From: Calothrix sp. C42_A2020_038
GTDB taxonomy: Bacteria > Cyanobacteriota > Cyanobacteriia > Cyanobacteriales > Nostocaceae
Length of the DNA stretch: 64,000 bases
Assembly: GCA_015272395.1 (NCBI GenBank)
Contig: JACYLQ010000007.1
Location: 1-64,000 of the forward strand
Direction: 5' to 3'
The notes below the pieces were generated by a model that did no database searches, was not told where the DNA came from, and saw nothing but the letters and a program-made list of their open reading frames with translations. Positions 7,873-17,880 of this stretch are shown here, in pieces (the first letter of the stretch is position 1; each line of letters opens with the position of its first letter). The translations under genes were made by a program, and so were the position numbers.

Positions 7873-9564
7873 TTAACTCCTAACTCCTAACTGTGATAGT
7901 CCGTCCGCGCGGTGGTTGTCGGTAAGACCATATTCATATGGGCCATATGTGACAACGGGTAATTCTTCCCAGTTTTCAATTGCTGGAGGTGAAGCGGTTG
8001 TCCATTCAAGGGTTAGTGCGTTCCACGGGTTGTCACCTGCAACTTCACCTTTTCTCCAACTTAGAATTACGTTGATAGTAAAAGGAATTACGGAGAAAGC
8101 TAACAGAAAGGCCCCATAAGTACAAAGTTGGTTGATGGCAGTAAATTGTGGGTCATACATAGCAACACGACGAGGCATTCCTTGTAGTCCCAGTTCGTGC
8201 ATGGGGAAGAAAGTAAGGTGAGTACCAACAAAAGTTAGAGCAAAGTGAATTTTTCCCCAAGTTTCATTGAGCATTCGTCCGGTCATTTTGGGAAACCAAT
8301 GGTAAATACCTGAGTAGATACCAAATACTGAACCACCAAACAATACGTAGTGGAAGTGAGCAACTATATAGTATGAGTCGTGAACGTGAATGTCGAAGGG
8401 AGTAGTACCAAGCGTAACACCGCCAATACCACCTAAAACAAACATTGATAGTAAACCGATAGCAAATAACATTGCACTGGTAAAGCGGATTTTACCCTGC
8501 CAAAGTGTTGCAACCCAACCAAAGATTTTGACTCCAGTCGGTACAGCAACTAACAGAGTAGAAATAGTAAAGAACATCCGCATCCAACCTGGGGTTCCAC
8601 TAGTAAACATGTGGTGAACCCAAACAAATAAACCTACTAGACAAATTGCCAAGCTAGAGTAGGCAATGGCTTTATAACCAAAGATATGTTTACGCGAATG
8701 TACTGGAATCACTTCGGACATGATACCAAATACGGGCAGAATCATTAAATACACTGCCGGGTGTGAGTAGAACCAGAATAAGTGTTGGTATAGAACGACG
8801 TTACCACCTGCATCTGGTTTAAAAAACGATGTGCCAAAGTTGATATCAAACAGTAATAAAACTAACCCTGATGCCAATACAGGAGTTGATACTAATGCTA
8901 AAACAGAGGTTGCTAAAATTGCCCAGCAAAATAATGGCAGTTGGTCCCAGCGCATACTAGGGACTTTCATTTTCAGAATGGTAACGACAAAGTTTACCGA
9001 ACCCAAAATCGATGAAGTACCTACCAATACAATTGCCAGAATCCACAAACTTTGAGCAATCGGCGCCGTAATTAGCGATAATGGAGGATACGCTGTCCAT
9101 CCTGACTGTGAACCACCGAAGAAAAAACTTGCCACTAACAAAAGTCCAGCGGGTGGGTTAAGCCAAAACGCAATGGCATTCAGTTTGGGAAATGCCATAT
9201 CACGGGCGCCTATCATTAGTGGTACCAAATAGTTACCAAAACCACCAATGGCGCTCGGTACAATCCACAGGAAAATCATAATTGTCCCGTGGTTGGTCAT
9301 AAATGCATTGTATAAATTTGGGTCAAGTAAATCAGGGTCAGGAGTGGCCAACTCAGTACGCATTGCCACTGCCATTAACCCACCAATTAGATAAAAGGCA
9401 AATGCAGTAACTAAATACTGTATGCCAATTACCTTATGGTCAACGTTAAATGTAAAGTAATCGTACCATTTCCAAGCTTTTTGATGGGTAGTGTGATGTT
9501 CAGTTACCATCACATTGCCTACTTTTTTATCAGGAGGAGTATTGTGTGGAAGTTGTAACGTCAT
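7873..9564 (-). CDS. ctaD: cytochrome c oxidase subunit I
   Basis: This is the catalytic subunit with twelve membrane segments. Haem/CuB signatures are intact: FYSHPAVY (CuB His and cross-linked Tyr), HHMFTSG, and AHFHYVLFGG with the haem ligands. I place the start at MTLQLPHN (9564); the frame is open to an ATG at 9600, but that extension is encoded by a low-complexity hairpin-like CCCCTTGAAGGGG sequence and looks non-coding. It is the second gene of the oxidase operon, 61 bp after ctaC. Confidence 0.95.
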   Translation of the reverse strand: MTLQLPHNTPPDKKVGNVMVTEHHTTHQKAWKWYDYFTFNVDHKVIGIQYLVTAFAFYLIGGLMAVAMRTELATPDPDLLDPNLYNAFMTNHGTIMIFLWIVPSAIGGFGNYLVPLMIGARDMAFPKLNAIAFWLNPPAGLLLVASFFFGGSQSGWTAYPPLSLITAPIAQSLWILAIVLVGTSSILGSVNFVVTILKMKVPSMRWDQLPLFCWAILATSVLALVSTPVLASGLVLLLFDINFGTSFFKPDAGGNVVLYQHLFWFYSHPAVYLMILPVFGIMSEVIPVHSRKHIFGYKAIAYSSLAICLVGLFVWVHHMFTSGTPGWMRMFFTISTLLVAVPTGVKIFGWVATLWQGKIRFTSAMLFAIGLLSMFVLGGIGGVTLGTTPFDIHVHDSYYIVAHFHYVLFGGSVFGIYSGIYHWFPKMTGRMLNETWGKIHFALTFVGTHLTFFPMHELGLQGMPRRVAMYDPQFTAINQLCTYGAFLLAFSVIPFTINVILSWRKGEVAGDNPWNALTLEWTTASPPAIENWEELPVVTYGPYEYGLTDNHRADGLSQLGVRS

Positions 9565-9625
9565 AAAATTTGTACGAGTATGGATACCCCACCCCTTCAA
9601 GGGGATGGTCGTGAAGCGGTGGAGG

Positions 9626-10732
9626 TTAATGACTTTGTAAAGCCGCTACTATCTGTTGATTTTGTGTGGTAGCAACACGATTTGATTCCAGCCACTCTTT
9701 AAATTCATTGGGTGTATGAACAATGACCTGGGAACGCATCGAGCCGTGATACCCTCCGCAAAGTTCTGCACAGACTATTGGATATGTACCTGGTTTAGTG
9801 GCTTTAAATCTTAAACCAGTTGCTTGTCCAGGTATCGCATCTTGTTTAAGTCGGAATTGCGGTATCCACAAAGAGTGGATTACATCCGTAGCTGCAAGAT
9901 TAACTTGTACATCGGCGCCTACAGGTACATGTAGTTCACCTGATGTGATATCAGTTTCAGGATAATTAAATATCCAAGCAAACTGCATACCCGTCACATT
10001 TACAACTAAATCGGCTGATTTACCTAAAACTTTAGGATTGGCGCCAATACCAATGCTAGGTTGAGGTAAATTAACCAATTTTTTAACTGGTGTTTCAACT
10101 GGGGTTTCAGCTGGTGGAATAACAGGTACTTCGACAGGCGCCAACTCAGGTTCTTCAATAGTTGTTTCTTCTAATGAATCTGCTGAGACTTCATTAGTTG
10201 GCACCGACTCTAACTTGCTGCTATTTTCTACTGGTTCTTCAAGAAGTTGGTCAGCAGGTATTTCTTCAGTAAGCGCTTCAAGATCAGAAGTATCGCTTAA
10301 TGTTGCAGCTAAGGCGCTTCCCCTAACTGGGACAGCAGCATGTTCAGACATTGAATGATGGGCACCTACACTCAAACCACCCATCTGCGAGTAAACATCA
10401 ACGCTATATATTCCAAGCCCGATGACAATTATCGACGGAATAGCTGTCCAGAAGATTTCTAACGGAAAATTACCTTCTATTAGTGTTCCATCACGGTCGT
10501 CATCTTGACGGCGCCGATATTGAAACATGAAAATGACAATTGCACCTTGCACCACTAGGAACAAAGCAGTACCAATACCGACTAAGATTTGGAAAAATCT
10601 GTCTACTAATGGTGCTTGTTCGGATGCTTGCACTGGTAACAAAATTGCAGAGTGCTGACCTACCCAAATACTTACAAGTGTAACGAGTACGCCAGCAACA
10701 AGAGTTAAAAGGGAAACAGGGACTTGTTGCAT
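9626..10732 (-). CDS. ctaC: cytochrome c oxidase subunit II with long acidic/proline-rich linker
   Basis: Two N-terminal membrane helices are followed by a periplasmic CuA domain with its ligands intact: the His of VIHSLWIP and the CAELCGGYHGSM cluster near the C-terminus. Between the second helix and the CuA domain there is an extra segment of roughly 100 residues rich in Glu, Pro, Val and Ser (EEPVENS, VEVPVIPPAETPVETPVK), which makes the protein 368 residues, longer than usual. The linker is probably flexible. It is the first gene of ctaC-ctaD-ctaE and accepts electrons from cytochrome c or plastocyanin. Confidence 0.95.
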   Translation of the reverse strand: MQQVPVSLLTLVAGVLVTLVSIWVGQHSAILLPVQASEQAPLVDRFFQILVGIGTALFLVVQGAIVIFMFQYRRRQDDDRDGTLIEGNFPLEIFWTAIPSIIVIGLGIYSVDVYSQMGGLSVGAHHSMSEHAAVPVRGSALAATLSDTSDLEALTEEIPADQLLEEPVENSSKLESVPTNEVSADSLEETTIEEPELAPVEVPVIPPAETPVETPVKKLVNLPQPSIGIGANPKVLGKSADLVVNVTGMQFAWIFNYPETDITSGELHVPVGADVQVNLAATDVIHSLWIPQFRLKQDAIPGQATGLRFKATKPGTYPIVCAELCGGYHGSMRSQVIVHTPNEFKEWLESNRVATTQNQQIVAALQSH

Positions 10733-11152
10733 ATTAGAAACGAGAAGTACTTTCTTGTTATTGAAGATGTTTTACCAATTAGCTATTTGTGCTTAGAAGC
10801 AACAAAAGTACTCAGGAGCATCGAACCATACTAAGCTAAGGGTATGATTATTTAATCTTCTTACCCTTACCCTGTGAATTGGATTTACTGCCATTAACCC
10901 CTGATATGAACTTTTATGAACACGCTACCATAGCTAGAATGATTGAAGGTTTTTTATATAAATTACTGGCAACTACCTTTTACACCTTCTGACCTGTTTT
11001 TACTATTTATAGTTTTGACATAGCTTGATAAATTTTGGGTAGTTTTTTAAGTTTTTTTAATATCTGATTTGATCAAAATAAAAATGTTTATTAGATACAT
11101 TTTACTTAGCCCCCTATAAGGAGACTAAGTAAATATTTAAAAATAGAGTTAT
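10733..11152. promoter_or_regulatory. ctaC upstream region with an 8-bp inverted repeat
   Basis: This 420-bp gap lies between fdxB and ctaC and must hold the ctaC promoter unless the genes are co-transcribed. TAAGGGTA (10837-10844) and TACCCTTA (10862-10869) form an inverted repeat about 105-135 bp upstream of ctaC, a possible operator or weak hairpin. I found no clear NtcA site of the GTA-N8-TAC form. No reading frame or RNA gene was seen. Confidence 0.35.
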
Positions 11153-11446
11153 TTAATTGTCTAATGCTGCGTGGGTATAGCAATTTTTCGGGCAAATTTT
11201 GGCACAAGCTTCACAACCAATACAATTCTCAGCATTGCTTACAGTCATGACTTTCTTTTCAATTTCATCGTCGTCTTCATCTTCGACGAACTCACCTTCT
11301 TCATTCATTGCTTTTAGCAACAAAACATCGTGTCCACAGATTTTGAAGCATCTGCCACAACCGATACACTTATCTTGGTCAATGTCTTGGACAAATTTAG
11401 GTGTCCAAGTTTTGCCACCATATGTCAAGCCTGTTAATGTAGCCAT
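11153..11446 (-). CDS. fdxB: nif-type ferredoxin III, 2[4Fe-4S]
   Basis: The 97-residue protein has two 4Fe-4S motifs, C27-x2-C30-x2-C33-x3-C37 and C75-x2-C78-x2-C81-x3-C85, separated by a very acidic stretch (EDEDDDE). The [19 protein letters not shown] start and overall length match FdxB (ferredoxin III, nif-specific), which serves nitrogenase assembly or electron supply. It is divergent from patB/cnfR across a 1-kb gap, and the oxidase genes follow on the same strand. Confidence 0.93.
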   Translation of the reverse strand: MATLTGLTYGGKTWTPKFVQDIDQDKCIGCGRCFKICGHDVLLLKAMNEEGEFVEDEDDDEIEKKVMTVSNAENCIGCEACAKICPKNCYTHAALDN

Positions 11447-12454
11447 GTGTTAACCTTCAGCAATATTATGTTTCAACATGTGCGAGGTTTTACCCTATGC
11501 ACTTGTACCTTATTCACTCTCTATTTTTGATGTTAACAGATGATGTTTATTGAAAAAGTAACATTATTGTCCATGCCAAAAAAAATAGTTTTTTATAAAT
11601 AGACATTTTCAACATATAAATATTTTTAGCTAATGCAAATTATTTTTGTTGCTATATCTTTCTAAGTGCTAAGAATTTTTTCAAACAACGATATAGTGGT
11701 TCTCATTTAAATGAAGCACATAATAACGGTCACTCTCTGCTAGTTTCACAAGAGTTTTACTAACTTCATCTGTACCTGACTGGGTTGAAAAATGCTGTAA
11801 TTATAGTAACTAATTCATGACTACAACGACTTTGATTGATACTAGTTCTCAATTAATCAAAAATATAATTAAATATTATATATAAAGATTCCAAAATATA
11901 CAAAATTTTTCGCTAATGTTTAAATACCTGTATCTACTTAATTTTACAAAAAATAGTATTTTTTGCAAAAATTGTAACATTGACAACAAAATAATATTAT
12001 TTATCAATTATTAATATTATTAAGAAATGCGTGAAGTATTAAAAATTAATTTAGTGTTACTCAATAACTATCAATGAGTAAAACCAGAGAGATATAAAAT
12101 GTTATTAGGAGACTATAAACATGTAAATTTGCAATATCTTGGCTCGTTGTGAACAACTTTTTGACATTGTTTATGGGATTATTATGATTAATAAATATTC
12201 AGAATAAAGTTCAAAGCTAATAACCCTGAATAGTATTCAGATTAAAGTATTTCAAATACTTAGATGGATAAATAATCCAATCAATCCGGCAATTAACGAA
12301 ATTGATGCCGAAGATAAGTCTGGAGAAACTTAGTAAGACAGTATGCATAGTGTCGGTTTTTATTGAAGTAAACTGTCTTATCAATTTGTGTTGTTGCTAT
12401 CCAGGGGCTAGTTCATGACCAAGCATACGAATCAAGTAATGTGACGATTGCTTT
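11447..12454. promoter_or_regulatory. 1-kb divergent intergenic region between fdxB and patB
   Basis: This very AT-rich region separates two divergent nitrogen-fixation genes and should contain both promoters and probably the binding site of CnfR or NtcA. The only candidate I see is an NtcA-like GTG-N8-TAC at 11480-11493, 34 bp from the fdxB start, one base from consensus and too close for a classical activator site. No gene longer than 60 codons is present. The length is unusual for a bacterial promoter region, so a small RNA is possible, but I see no terminator-like hairpin that proves one. Confidence 0.4.
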
Positions 12455-14044
12455 ATGCCTTACACAATTCCAAATAGCAGTTGCATCGGGTGCGATAATT
12501 GTCGTCCTCAATGCCCTGTGGGTGCTATCAAGCTTGTAAACAATGAATATTGGATTGACCCTTGTCTCTGTAATAACTGTGAGGGTTTCTACTCCGAACC
12601 TCAATGTTTGACTGTATGTCCGACTAAATCTCCGATTCCGTTAAAGGTAAAACGAGGAAGATGTAAGATTGAACCACGTGAAGTCACTAGTTCAAACTTA
12701 TTTGCCAATGGTAAAAATAATCCTTTCGCTTCTGCAATTGCGATTTGGGAAGCTTGTAATATTTTAGCACAGCGCACGTCGTTACCGTGGGAAGTCGATG
12801 AGGATGGGTATATCTGCTATCGGCGCCAGGTTAACCAAGGTAAGGGTAACATCGCGTTTCATCTTACAGTACCGTTTAGCGAAAACCAATTTGCCACAAC
12901 AGAAGCAGCAGTAGAAGCTTTAGATATTCGCGCGGCTTGTGTACATCTAATTTTTGCCGCACATGCCACTGCCCTTAGCGAACCCTGGAAGCAAGAATTT
13001 GTTATCGATGATAAACAAATCGAGAAATATTTGGGATTAGAAAAGCGTAAAGACCTTAATAAAACTGCGAAGCTGACATTGATGAAAAACTTAGTTCGCA
13101 GTTGTTGTTCGTTAGTTACTTCGATTAGTTGGGCACAGCAGGGTCGAGTACCAGGATTTGAAATTCAAAAAAGTCCTCTATGGCATCTTGTTGATGTTCA
13201 GCATCATTTCCAAGAAGACGACAAAGGATGCAAATATCTAATTGGCCTAACTTTCAAAGTCAGAGCCGGAATTTGGGCACAATATTTTTTGAACAAGCAA
13301 GGCTGTAAACAACGTAATGCCTATTATCAATATGGTAGTCTTCCCAAATCGCTGTTGAACACAGTTATGAGTATATGGCAGCAACACGAAGGCGCCGCAC
13401 GTTTGATGTTGTGGTTATTGTTCAAAACCAAAATGGGTAAAGAGCAGCGCATCACCGTCCCGACATTACTGCGCGTTGCTTATGGAGAGCGAAAAGTTGC
13501 TACAGCTTGTAGACAGCGTGATGACCGTAAGCGGTTATTGCGTACCTTTGAAAGTGATTTGGAAGTCTTGAACCACTATGGCATGAAACCTAAATTTGAC
13601 CCTATTACCTATCCACCCAATATTCAGCCAATGTGGGCAAAGTTAGTTGATATTCCCGAAGACCCCGACGAAGCTATCGAATTTTGGATTAATGACGGTG
13701 GTGGTAACTCGCGTCTCACTGATGCTGGTCCGCGAGGCAAATGGAATTTACTTATGAACGCGCGGATTTTATCATTTGACCTGCCACCTGAACTTGAGCA
13801 AGCACTATCCGAAGCTGAAAAAAAGCATCTAGCTACAACAAGAAACCGAAAAAAAACTAAAACAACATCTGGACTAATAGGTGACCAAATCTCACAAGCA
13901 AGAAAAAAACTTAATCTTTCCCAGCGTGAACTCGCTAAACTTGCAGGTAAAAGCCAAAGCTGGATACGCGACATTGAAAATGGGCGCCTAAAAGTCAAGT
14001 CAGAAGACCAAACAGTTCTACGCAAAGTATTAGGTATTGCATAA
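12455..14044 (+). CDS. patB: PatB/CnfR, Fe-S and HTH-containing activator of nif genes
   Basis: The 529-residue protein begins with a bacterial-ferredoxin-like domain: C10-x2-C13-x2-C16-x3-C20 and C37, C39, C42, C51, C55. A long central domain follows, and the protein ends in an XRE-type helix-turn-helix at about 478-525 (LSQRELAKLAGKSQSWIRDIENG). This architecture and length are those of PatB/CnfR, the master activator of nif genes, whose Fe-S part is thought to sense low O2 or redox state. The first ATG (12455) places C10 correctly. It is divergent from fdxB and close to the oxidase genes. Confidence 0.95.
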   Translation: MPYTIPNSSCIGCDNCRPQCPVGAIKLVNNEYWIDPCLCNNCEGFYSEPQCLTVCPTKSPIPLKVKRGRCKIEPREVTSSNLFANGKNNPFASAIAIWEACNILAQRTSLPWEVDEDGYICYRRQVNQGKGNIAFHLTVPFSENQFATTEAAVEALDIRAACVHLIFAAHATALSEPWKQEFVIDDKQIEKYLGLEKRKDLNKTAKLTLMKNLVRSCCSLVTSISWAQQGRVPGFEIQKSPLWHLVDVQHHFQEDDKGCKYLIGLTFKVRAGIWAQYFLNKQGCKQRNAYYQYGSLPKSLLNTVMSIWQQHEGAARLMLWLLFKTKMGKEQRITVPTLLRVAYGERKVATACRQRDDRKRLLRTFESDLEVLNHYGMKPKFDPITYPPNIQPMWAKLVDIPEDPDEAIEFWINDGGGNSRLTDAGPRGKWNLLMNARILSFDLPPELEQALSEAEKKHLATTRNRKKTKTTSGLIGDQISQARKKLNLSQRELAKLAGKSQSWIRDIENGRLKVKSEDQTVLRKVLGIA

Positions 14045-14432
14045 AGACAAACCATCTTATAGTTACATTATTTGCGCGCAGCTACAAAATCCAGAGTTAC
14101 AACTTATACCTTGGTTGCTAGAGCATTGTCGCTCAATGGGGCTTGTTAAAGCTGTCCGCAGGCGCCATAGGAACAATGCCCAGAAGTCTCTTGACATATG
14201 GGCACTAGCCTTAACTTGACGCCAATGGTGTCCTCACCTGTCAGATTTTCAGGGCGGGCTTTCTATGCCCACCCCATATTCCGGGAGAATTAATTTTTTG
14301 GAAGTCGCTTAAAACCAATCACTCATTCGTGAAATTCGTTGTATCCATTGCCTAGTTCTTAATTTATTTAGTGACTTTCCGGTATAAGAGCAATCATGGG
14401 TGAAAATAAGTAAGTTTTCACAGGGACGTTTC
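14045..14432. other. intergenic region between patB and the GH57 gene
   Basis: A 60-codon frame starting with TTG at 14037 overlaps the patB end but has no RBS or recognisable features, so I do not call it. An imperfect GC-rich inverted repeat lies at about 14250-14275 without a T-run. A good RBS, AGGGA at 14422-14426, precedes the next gene. Confidence 0.5.
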
Positions 14433-15917
14433 ATGACTGCTACTATCTCATCCCCTTTTCCCACACTTGAAGACATTCGCTTTGGTTTACCTAACATCTG
14501 TGGTTGGGAATCAGAAATTCATTTAGTTACAAACCACAATAACCCAGTATTTTTAAATACAAGTAATCTGCGTTTAGAAAGTATTAATGCGGGGTTTGCT
14601 TGCGCGCTTCATATGCACCAACCTACTATTCCCGCAGGTTTCAACGGCGAATTGATTAGTAACCTTCAACATATGTTTGAACATTCCCAGGATGGTGATA
14701 ACCATAACGCGGGTGTTTTTGCCTGGTGTTATAAACGTATGGGTGAGTTTATTCCAGAATTGATTTCCCAAGGATGTAACCCACGTATTATGCTCGACTA
14801 TTCGGGTAATTTACTTTGGGGTTTGCGACAACAACATAACGATGTTATCGATAATCTCAAGCGTATTACCTGCGATGTGCAGTATCAACCTTACGTGGAA
14901 TGGTTGGGAACGATGTGGAGTCATGCGGTTATTCCTTCTACTCCTATTCCCGACATTAAATTACATATTCAAGCTTGGCAACATTATTTTGCTGCGTTGT
15001 TTGGGTATGATGCTTTAAAGCGGGTAAAGGGGTTTTCTCCTCCAGAAATGCATTTGCCTAATCATCCAGATACTTTATTTGAGTATGTAAAGGCATTGAA
15101 GGAATGCGGGTATAAATGGGTAATGGTGCAAGAGCATTCAGTCGAACGTCTGGATGGCGCCAGCTTGCATCACGACCAAAAGTATATTCCCAATAAATTA
15201 GTCGCGCGTAATTCTCAGGGTGAAACTGTTAGTATTACTGCACTAATCAAAACTCAAGGTTCGGATACAAAGTTGGTAGCACAAATGCAGCCTTACTTTG
15301 AAGCAAAAGGACGTGGTAAGCAGCAAGTTGGTAATATAAGCATTCCGTCTTTGGTAACACAAATAGCCGACGGAGAAAATGGGGGTGTGATGATGAATGA
15401 ATATCCCCGTGATTTATTCAGAATTTATCATGAAATTCGCGATGCTGGTAATAATCATGCTGGGACTGTGGCGATGAATGGTACTGAGTATTTGGAATTA
15501 ATCGAAGCAGCAGGCACCAACTCAGATAACTATCCAGAAATTCAAGCAGTACAACAACATAAAATATGGCAGCGTGTAAATAATGTTACACCCGAAGCGG
15601 TTGCAAACGCAATTCAAGAATTGAAAGCAACTGACCATCAATTCCATATTGATGGCGCCTCGTGGACAAATGATTTAAGTTGGGTCAAAGGATATGAAAA
15701 TGTCCTAGAACCTATGAATAAACTCAGCGCTTTATTCCACCAAAAATACGACAAGTTAGTTGAACAAGATACGTTAGTAACACAACGCGAAGATTACCAA
15801 AAAGCATTACTTTATAATTTGCTGGTGCAAACTAGCTGTTTTCGTTACTGGGGACAAGGTACTTGGACAGACTACGCGCGGGAACTCTATCGAAGAGGTG
15901 AAGAATTAGTGTGTTAG
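14433..15917 (+). CDS. glycoside hydrolase family 57 protein
   Basis: The 494-residue protein has GH57 hallmarks: an N-terminal LHMHQPTIP strand, a WCYKRMGEFIPEL segment, and a GFSPPEMHLPNH motif resembling the region of the catalytic Glu. GH57 enzymes act on alpha-glucans as amylases, branching enzymes or transglycosidases; the exact activity is not readable here. I choose ATG 14433 over an upstream GTG (14400) because AGGGA lies 6 bp before it. It follows patB in the same direction, and glucan mobilisation to supply reductant in heterocysts is an attractive inference without direct proof. Confidence 0.85.
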   Translation: MTATISSPFPTLEDIRFGLPNICGWESEIHLVTNHNNPVFLNTSNLRLESINAGFACALHMHQPTIPAGFNGELISNLQHMFEHSQDGDNHNAGVFAWCYKRMGEFIPELISQGCNPRIMLDYSGNLLWGLRQQHNDVIDNLKRITCDVQYQPYVEWLGTMWSHAVIPSTPIPDIKLHIQAWQHYFAALFGYDALKRVKGFSPPEMHLPNHPDTLFEYVKALKECGYKWVMVQEHSVERLDGASLHHDQKYIPNKLVARNSQGETVSITALIKTQGSDTKLVAQMQPYFEAKGRGKQQVGNISIPSLVTQIADGENGGVMMNEYPRDLFRIYHEIRDAGNNHAGTVAMNGTEYLELIEAAGTNSDNYPEIQAVQQHKIWQRVNNVTPEAVANAIQELKATDHQFHIDGASWTNDLSWVKGYENVLEPMNKLSALFHQKYDKLVEQDTLVTQREDYQKALLYNLLVQTSCFRYWGQGTWTDYARELYRRGEELVC

Positions 15918-16236
15918 CGCAGCGTAACGCACCATCCAAAATTACAAAAGTTTTATGATTGGTGTTGGTGCGTGATGCTAGAAGATTAGAAGTTAATTCG
16001 ATGCTTGAAGATGTCGCTCAAAATATTTTGCCAATGGTAGCTTGATATATGTATAAAAAGATACTTAAAAATCAAAAACATGAAAAGACCCCGGCTACCG
16101 CACCGAGGTTTTTGAATTTGTAAATAGATGGGAGATACCAAAATTACCGATGTTAGGAATGTGAAGTAATTCTGATATTAAGTAATGTAACGTTTTATTT
16201 AAAAATCGTCAAATAGGTAATGATGCACCTCGTCAT
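15918..16236. other. intergenic region with terminator and dispersed repeat
   Basis: It holds an inverted pair around ACGCACCATCC and TTGGTGCGTGATGC (about 15930-15980); the GGTGCGTGATGC part recurs at 27141. The GH57 terminator is annotated separately. No gene was seen. Confidence 0.5.
16087..16117 (+). terminator. probable terminator after the GH57 gene
   Basis: ACCCCGG and CCGAGGT form a short GC-rich stem with one mismatch around CTACCGCA, followed by GTTTTTG on the plus strand. It is the only terminator-like hairpin between two convergent genes. Confidence 0.5.
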
Positions 16237-17880
16237 TTACTTATTGGTAAATTCCTTGGCTAGAGATATTACATCCGGAGGAATTTGTGTGATTAGACGA
16301 ATTGGAAAAGCTTGGGTGGAAGCGAATTGAGCGTAGTTAGGGGTAAGAAATACTTCATAATTTCTGGCTTCTGGTGTAAGTTGAGCCGCAAATGCTAATG
16401 TAATACTCTTAAGGTAATTACGGATATCGGTTGCTTGCTCACCAACAACTTCTCCTCCGCTGATAGGAGTATCGATTTTGCCTTCTTGGTCGAGAGTTGC
16501 GCTTGGGTCTTTGACACTAAGGTGAGTGGCGCCAATAATACCAGCTAAGTATTTTGGCGAAGGTAGTTGGTCAAAGCCAATTATCTGTTCGGTTAGTGCA
16601 GGTGTGGTTTTATCAGCCGAAGCGGCAAGTATGAGTGTAGGAATTTGAACTTTTGATAAGCCAGTGTCGCCAAATAGTAGTGATGTTGTTGGACTGAGTG
16701 CGATGGCCTGTTTAATTCTGGCATCCCGAAATTCATAATTGTTTTTCGGTAATTCTTGAGCAATACACTGAATTCCTTCGCCAAGGCTAACAACTGCAAG
16801 ATTCTCTTGACACCTGTGCTTGAGCCTTTCAAGTTGGTACTCGGCGCCAGCAACAGCAAGCGCAGTGCTTCCTCCGAACGAGTAACCAATAATCATTGCA
16901 TTATTAGTAGCAAGTTTGCCAGCGAGGGGAAATGATGAATTGCGATTGTGTAGATCTAATTGGTCTAGGACAAAGCTAATATCTTTAGGACGTTCTAAAA
17001 ATTCTTGGGGTTTCATCAATCTGCTTTGATTACCAACGAGTGCCGAATTGATGTTTGCTTCGTTACTACCGGGATGCTCAAATGCTACTACAGCATAACC
17101 ATGTGATGCTAAATGCTCGGCCAAATATTTTAGTTCTGTACGTACAGACCCTAACCCATGAGAAAAGATGATCACAGGTTTATTGGATGTGACAGACTCA
17201 GACCAATACAAATCAACGGGTATTTTTCGACCTCTCGTTTGGTCATCCAACTCCATCTTCAGAATTTGAACTTGTGCTGTTCCTGGTTTTGATGCGTCAA
17301 AGGGTAAATTTAACTCAACTTTGCTTGGCAAAAGACGAGGTTCTATTGCCTCCATGAACTTTTGCGTTTGCCAGAATGCTGTATTAAAATTTTGTACTAC
17401 TTTGAAAGCTTGTGGTAAATCTATTTCTAACTGCCGACTGGGATAAGCACCAATAAATGATAGTATAGATAGTCCTTGCTTATCAGTTGAACCTAAAACT
17501 AATCCTGCACGTAAAGCTTGAAATCTTGCCTCATCATTACGACGAATCACAGTTGACAAATCATTAAGAATTGTTGTGCCAATGCGCGTATTCAGTAAAT
17601 TATTTACCGTTACTACATTAATTGGTATTTTAGTTCGTAGTGCTGTAACAATTTGGTGGCGTTGCTGTTGTGATAGCGCTTTTGCATAAATTCCGTAGGG
17701 AAATTTTCCGGTTTGTGCTATTTGTTGTAGTTCTGAGAGCGTGACTCTTTCAGTAAACAGACCAAATCTTAATAATACAGAATCTGCGGCTTGAGCTATG
17801 CCAATTCCCCAAGCTTGTACTGTCGCAAACCCAACTATTATCCACACAACGAACTTAATAATTTTCCGGCTTTGTCCCAT
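16237..17880 (-). CDS. exported alpha/beta hydrolase with DUF1400 domain
   Basis: The 547-residue protein starts with a signal peptide ending near AQAADS (residue 32). The DUF1400 region (about 32-150) is found mainly in cyanobacterial hydrolases, and an alpha/beta hydrolase core follows with IIFSHGLG (oxyanion region), the nucleophile elbow GYSFGG (about 330), an Asp in LILAASADKTTP and a late His in GATHLS. The family resembles PAF-acetylhydrolase or dienelactone hydrolases, but the substrate is unknown. It probably acts in the periplasm. Confidence 0.85.
   Translation of the reverse strand: MGQSRKIIKFVVWIIVGFATVQAWGIGIAQAADSVLLRFGLFTERVTLSELQQIAQTGKFPYGIYAKALSQQQRHQIVTALRTKIPINVVTVNNLLNTRIGTTILNDLSTVIRRNDEARFQALRAGLVLGSTDKQGLSILSFIGAYPSRQLEIDLPQAFKVVQNFNTAFWQTQKFMEAIEPRLLPSKVELNLPFDASKPGTAQVQILKMELDDQTRGRKIPVDLYWSESVTSNKPVIIFSHGLGSVRTELKYLAEHLASHGYAVVAFEHPGSNEANINSALVGNQSRLMKPQEFLERPKDISFVLDQLDLHNRNSSFPLAGKLATNNAMIIGYSFGGSTALAVAGAEYQLERLKHRCQENLAVVSLGEGIQCIAQELPKNNYEFRDARIKQAIALSPTTSLLFGDTGLSKVQIPTLILAASADKTTPALTEQIIGFDQLPSPKYLAGIIGATHLSVKDPSATLDQEGKIDTPISGGEVVGEQATDIRNYLKSITLAFAAQLTPEARNYEVFLTPNYAQFASTQAFPIRLITQIPPDVISLAKEFTNK

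Noticed and set aside
9565-9600. N-terminal extension of ctaD to the ATG at 9600
   Set aside because: The extra codons come from a CCCCTTGAAGGGG low-complexity sequence and do not match the usual start of subunit I.
11480-11493. NtcA site upstream of fdxB
   Set aside because: GTG-N8-TAC is one base off consensus and only 34 bp from the start codon; kept only as a weak note.
14037-14219. 60-codon plus-strand frame after patB
   Set aside because: It starts with TTG inside the end of patB, has no RBS and no recognisable composition.
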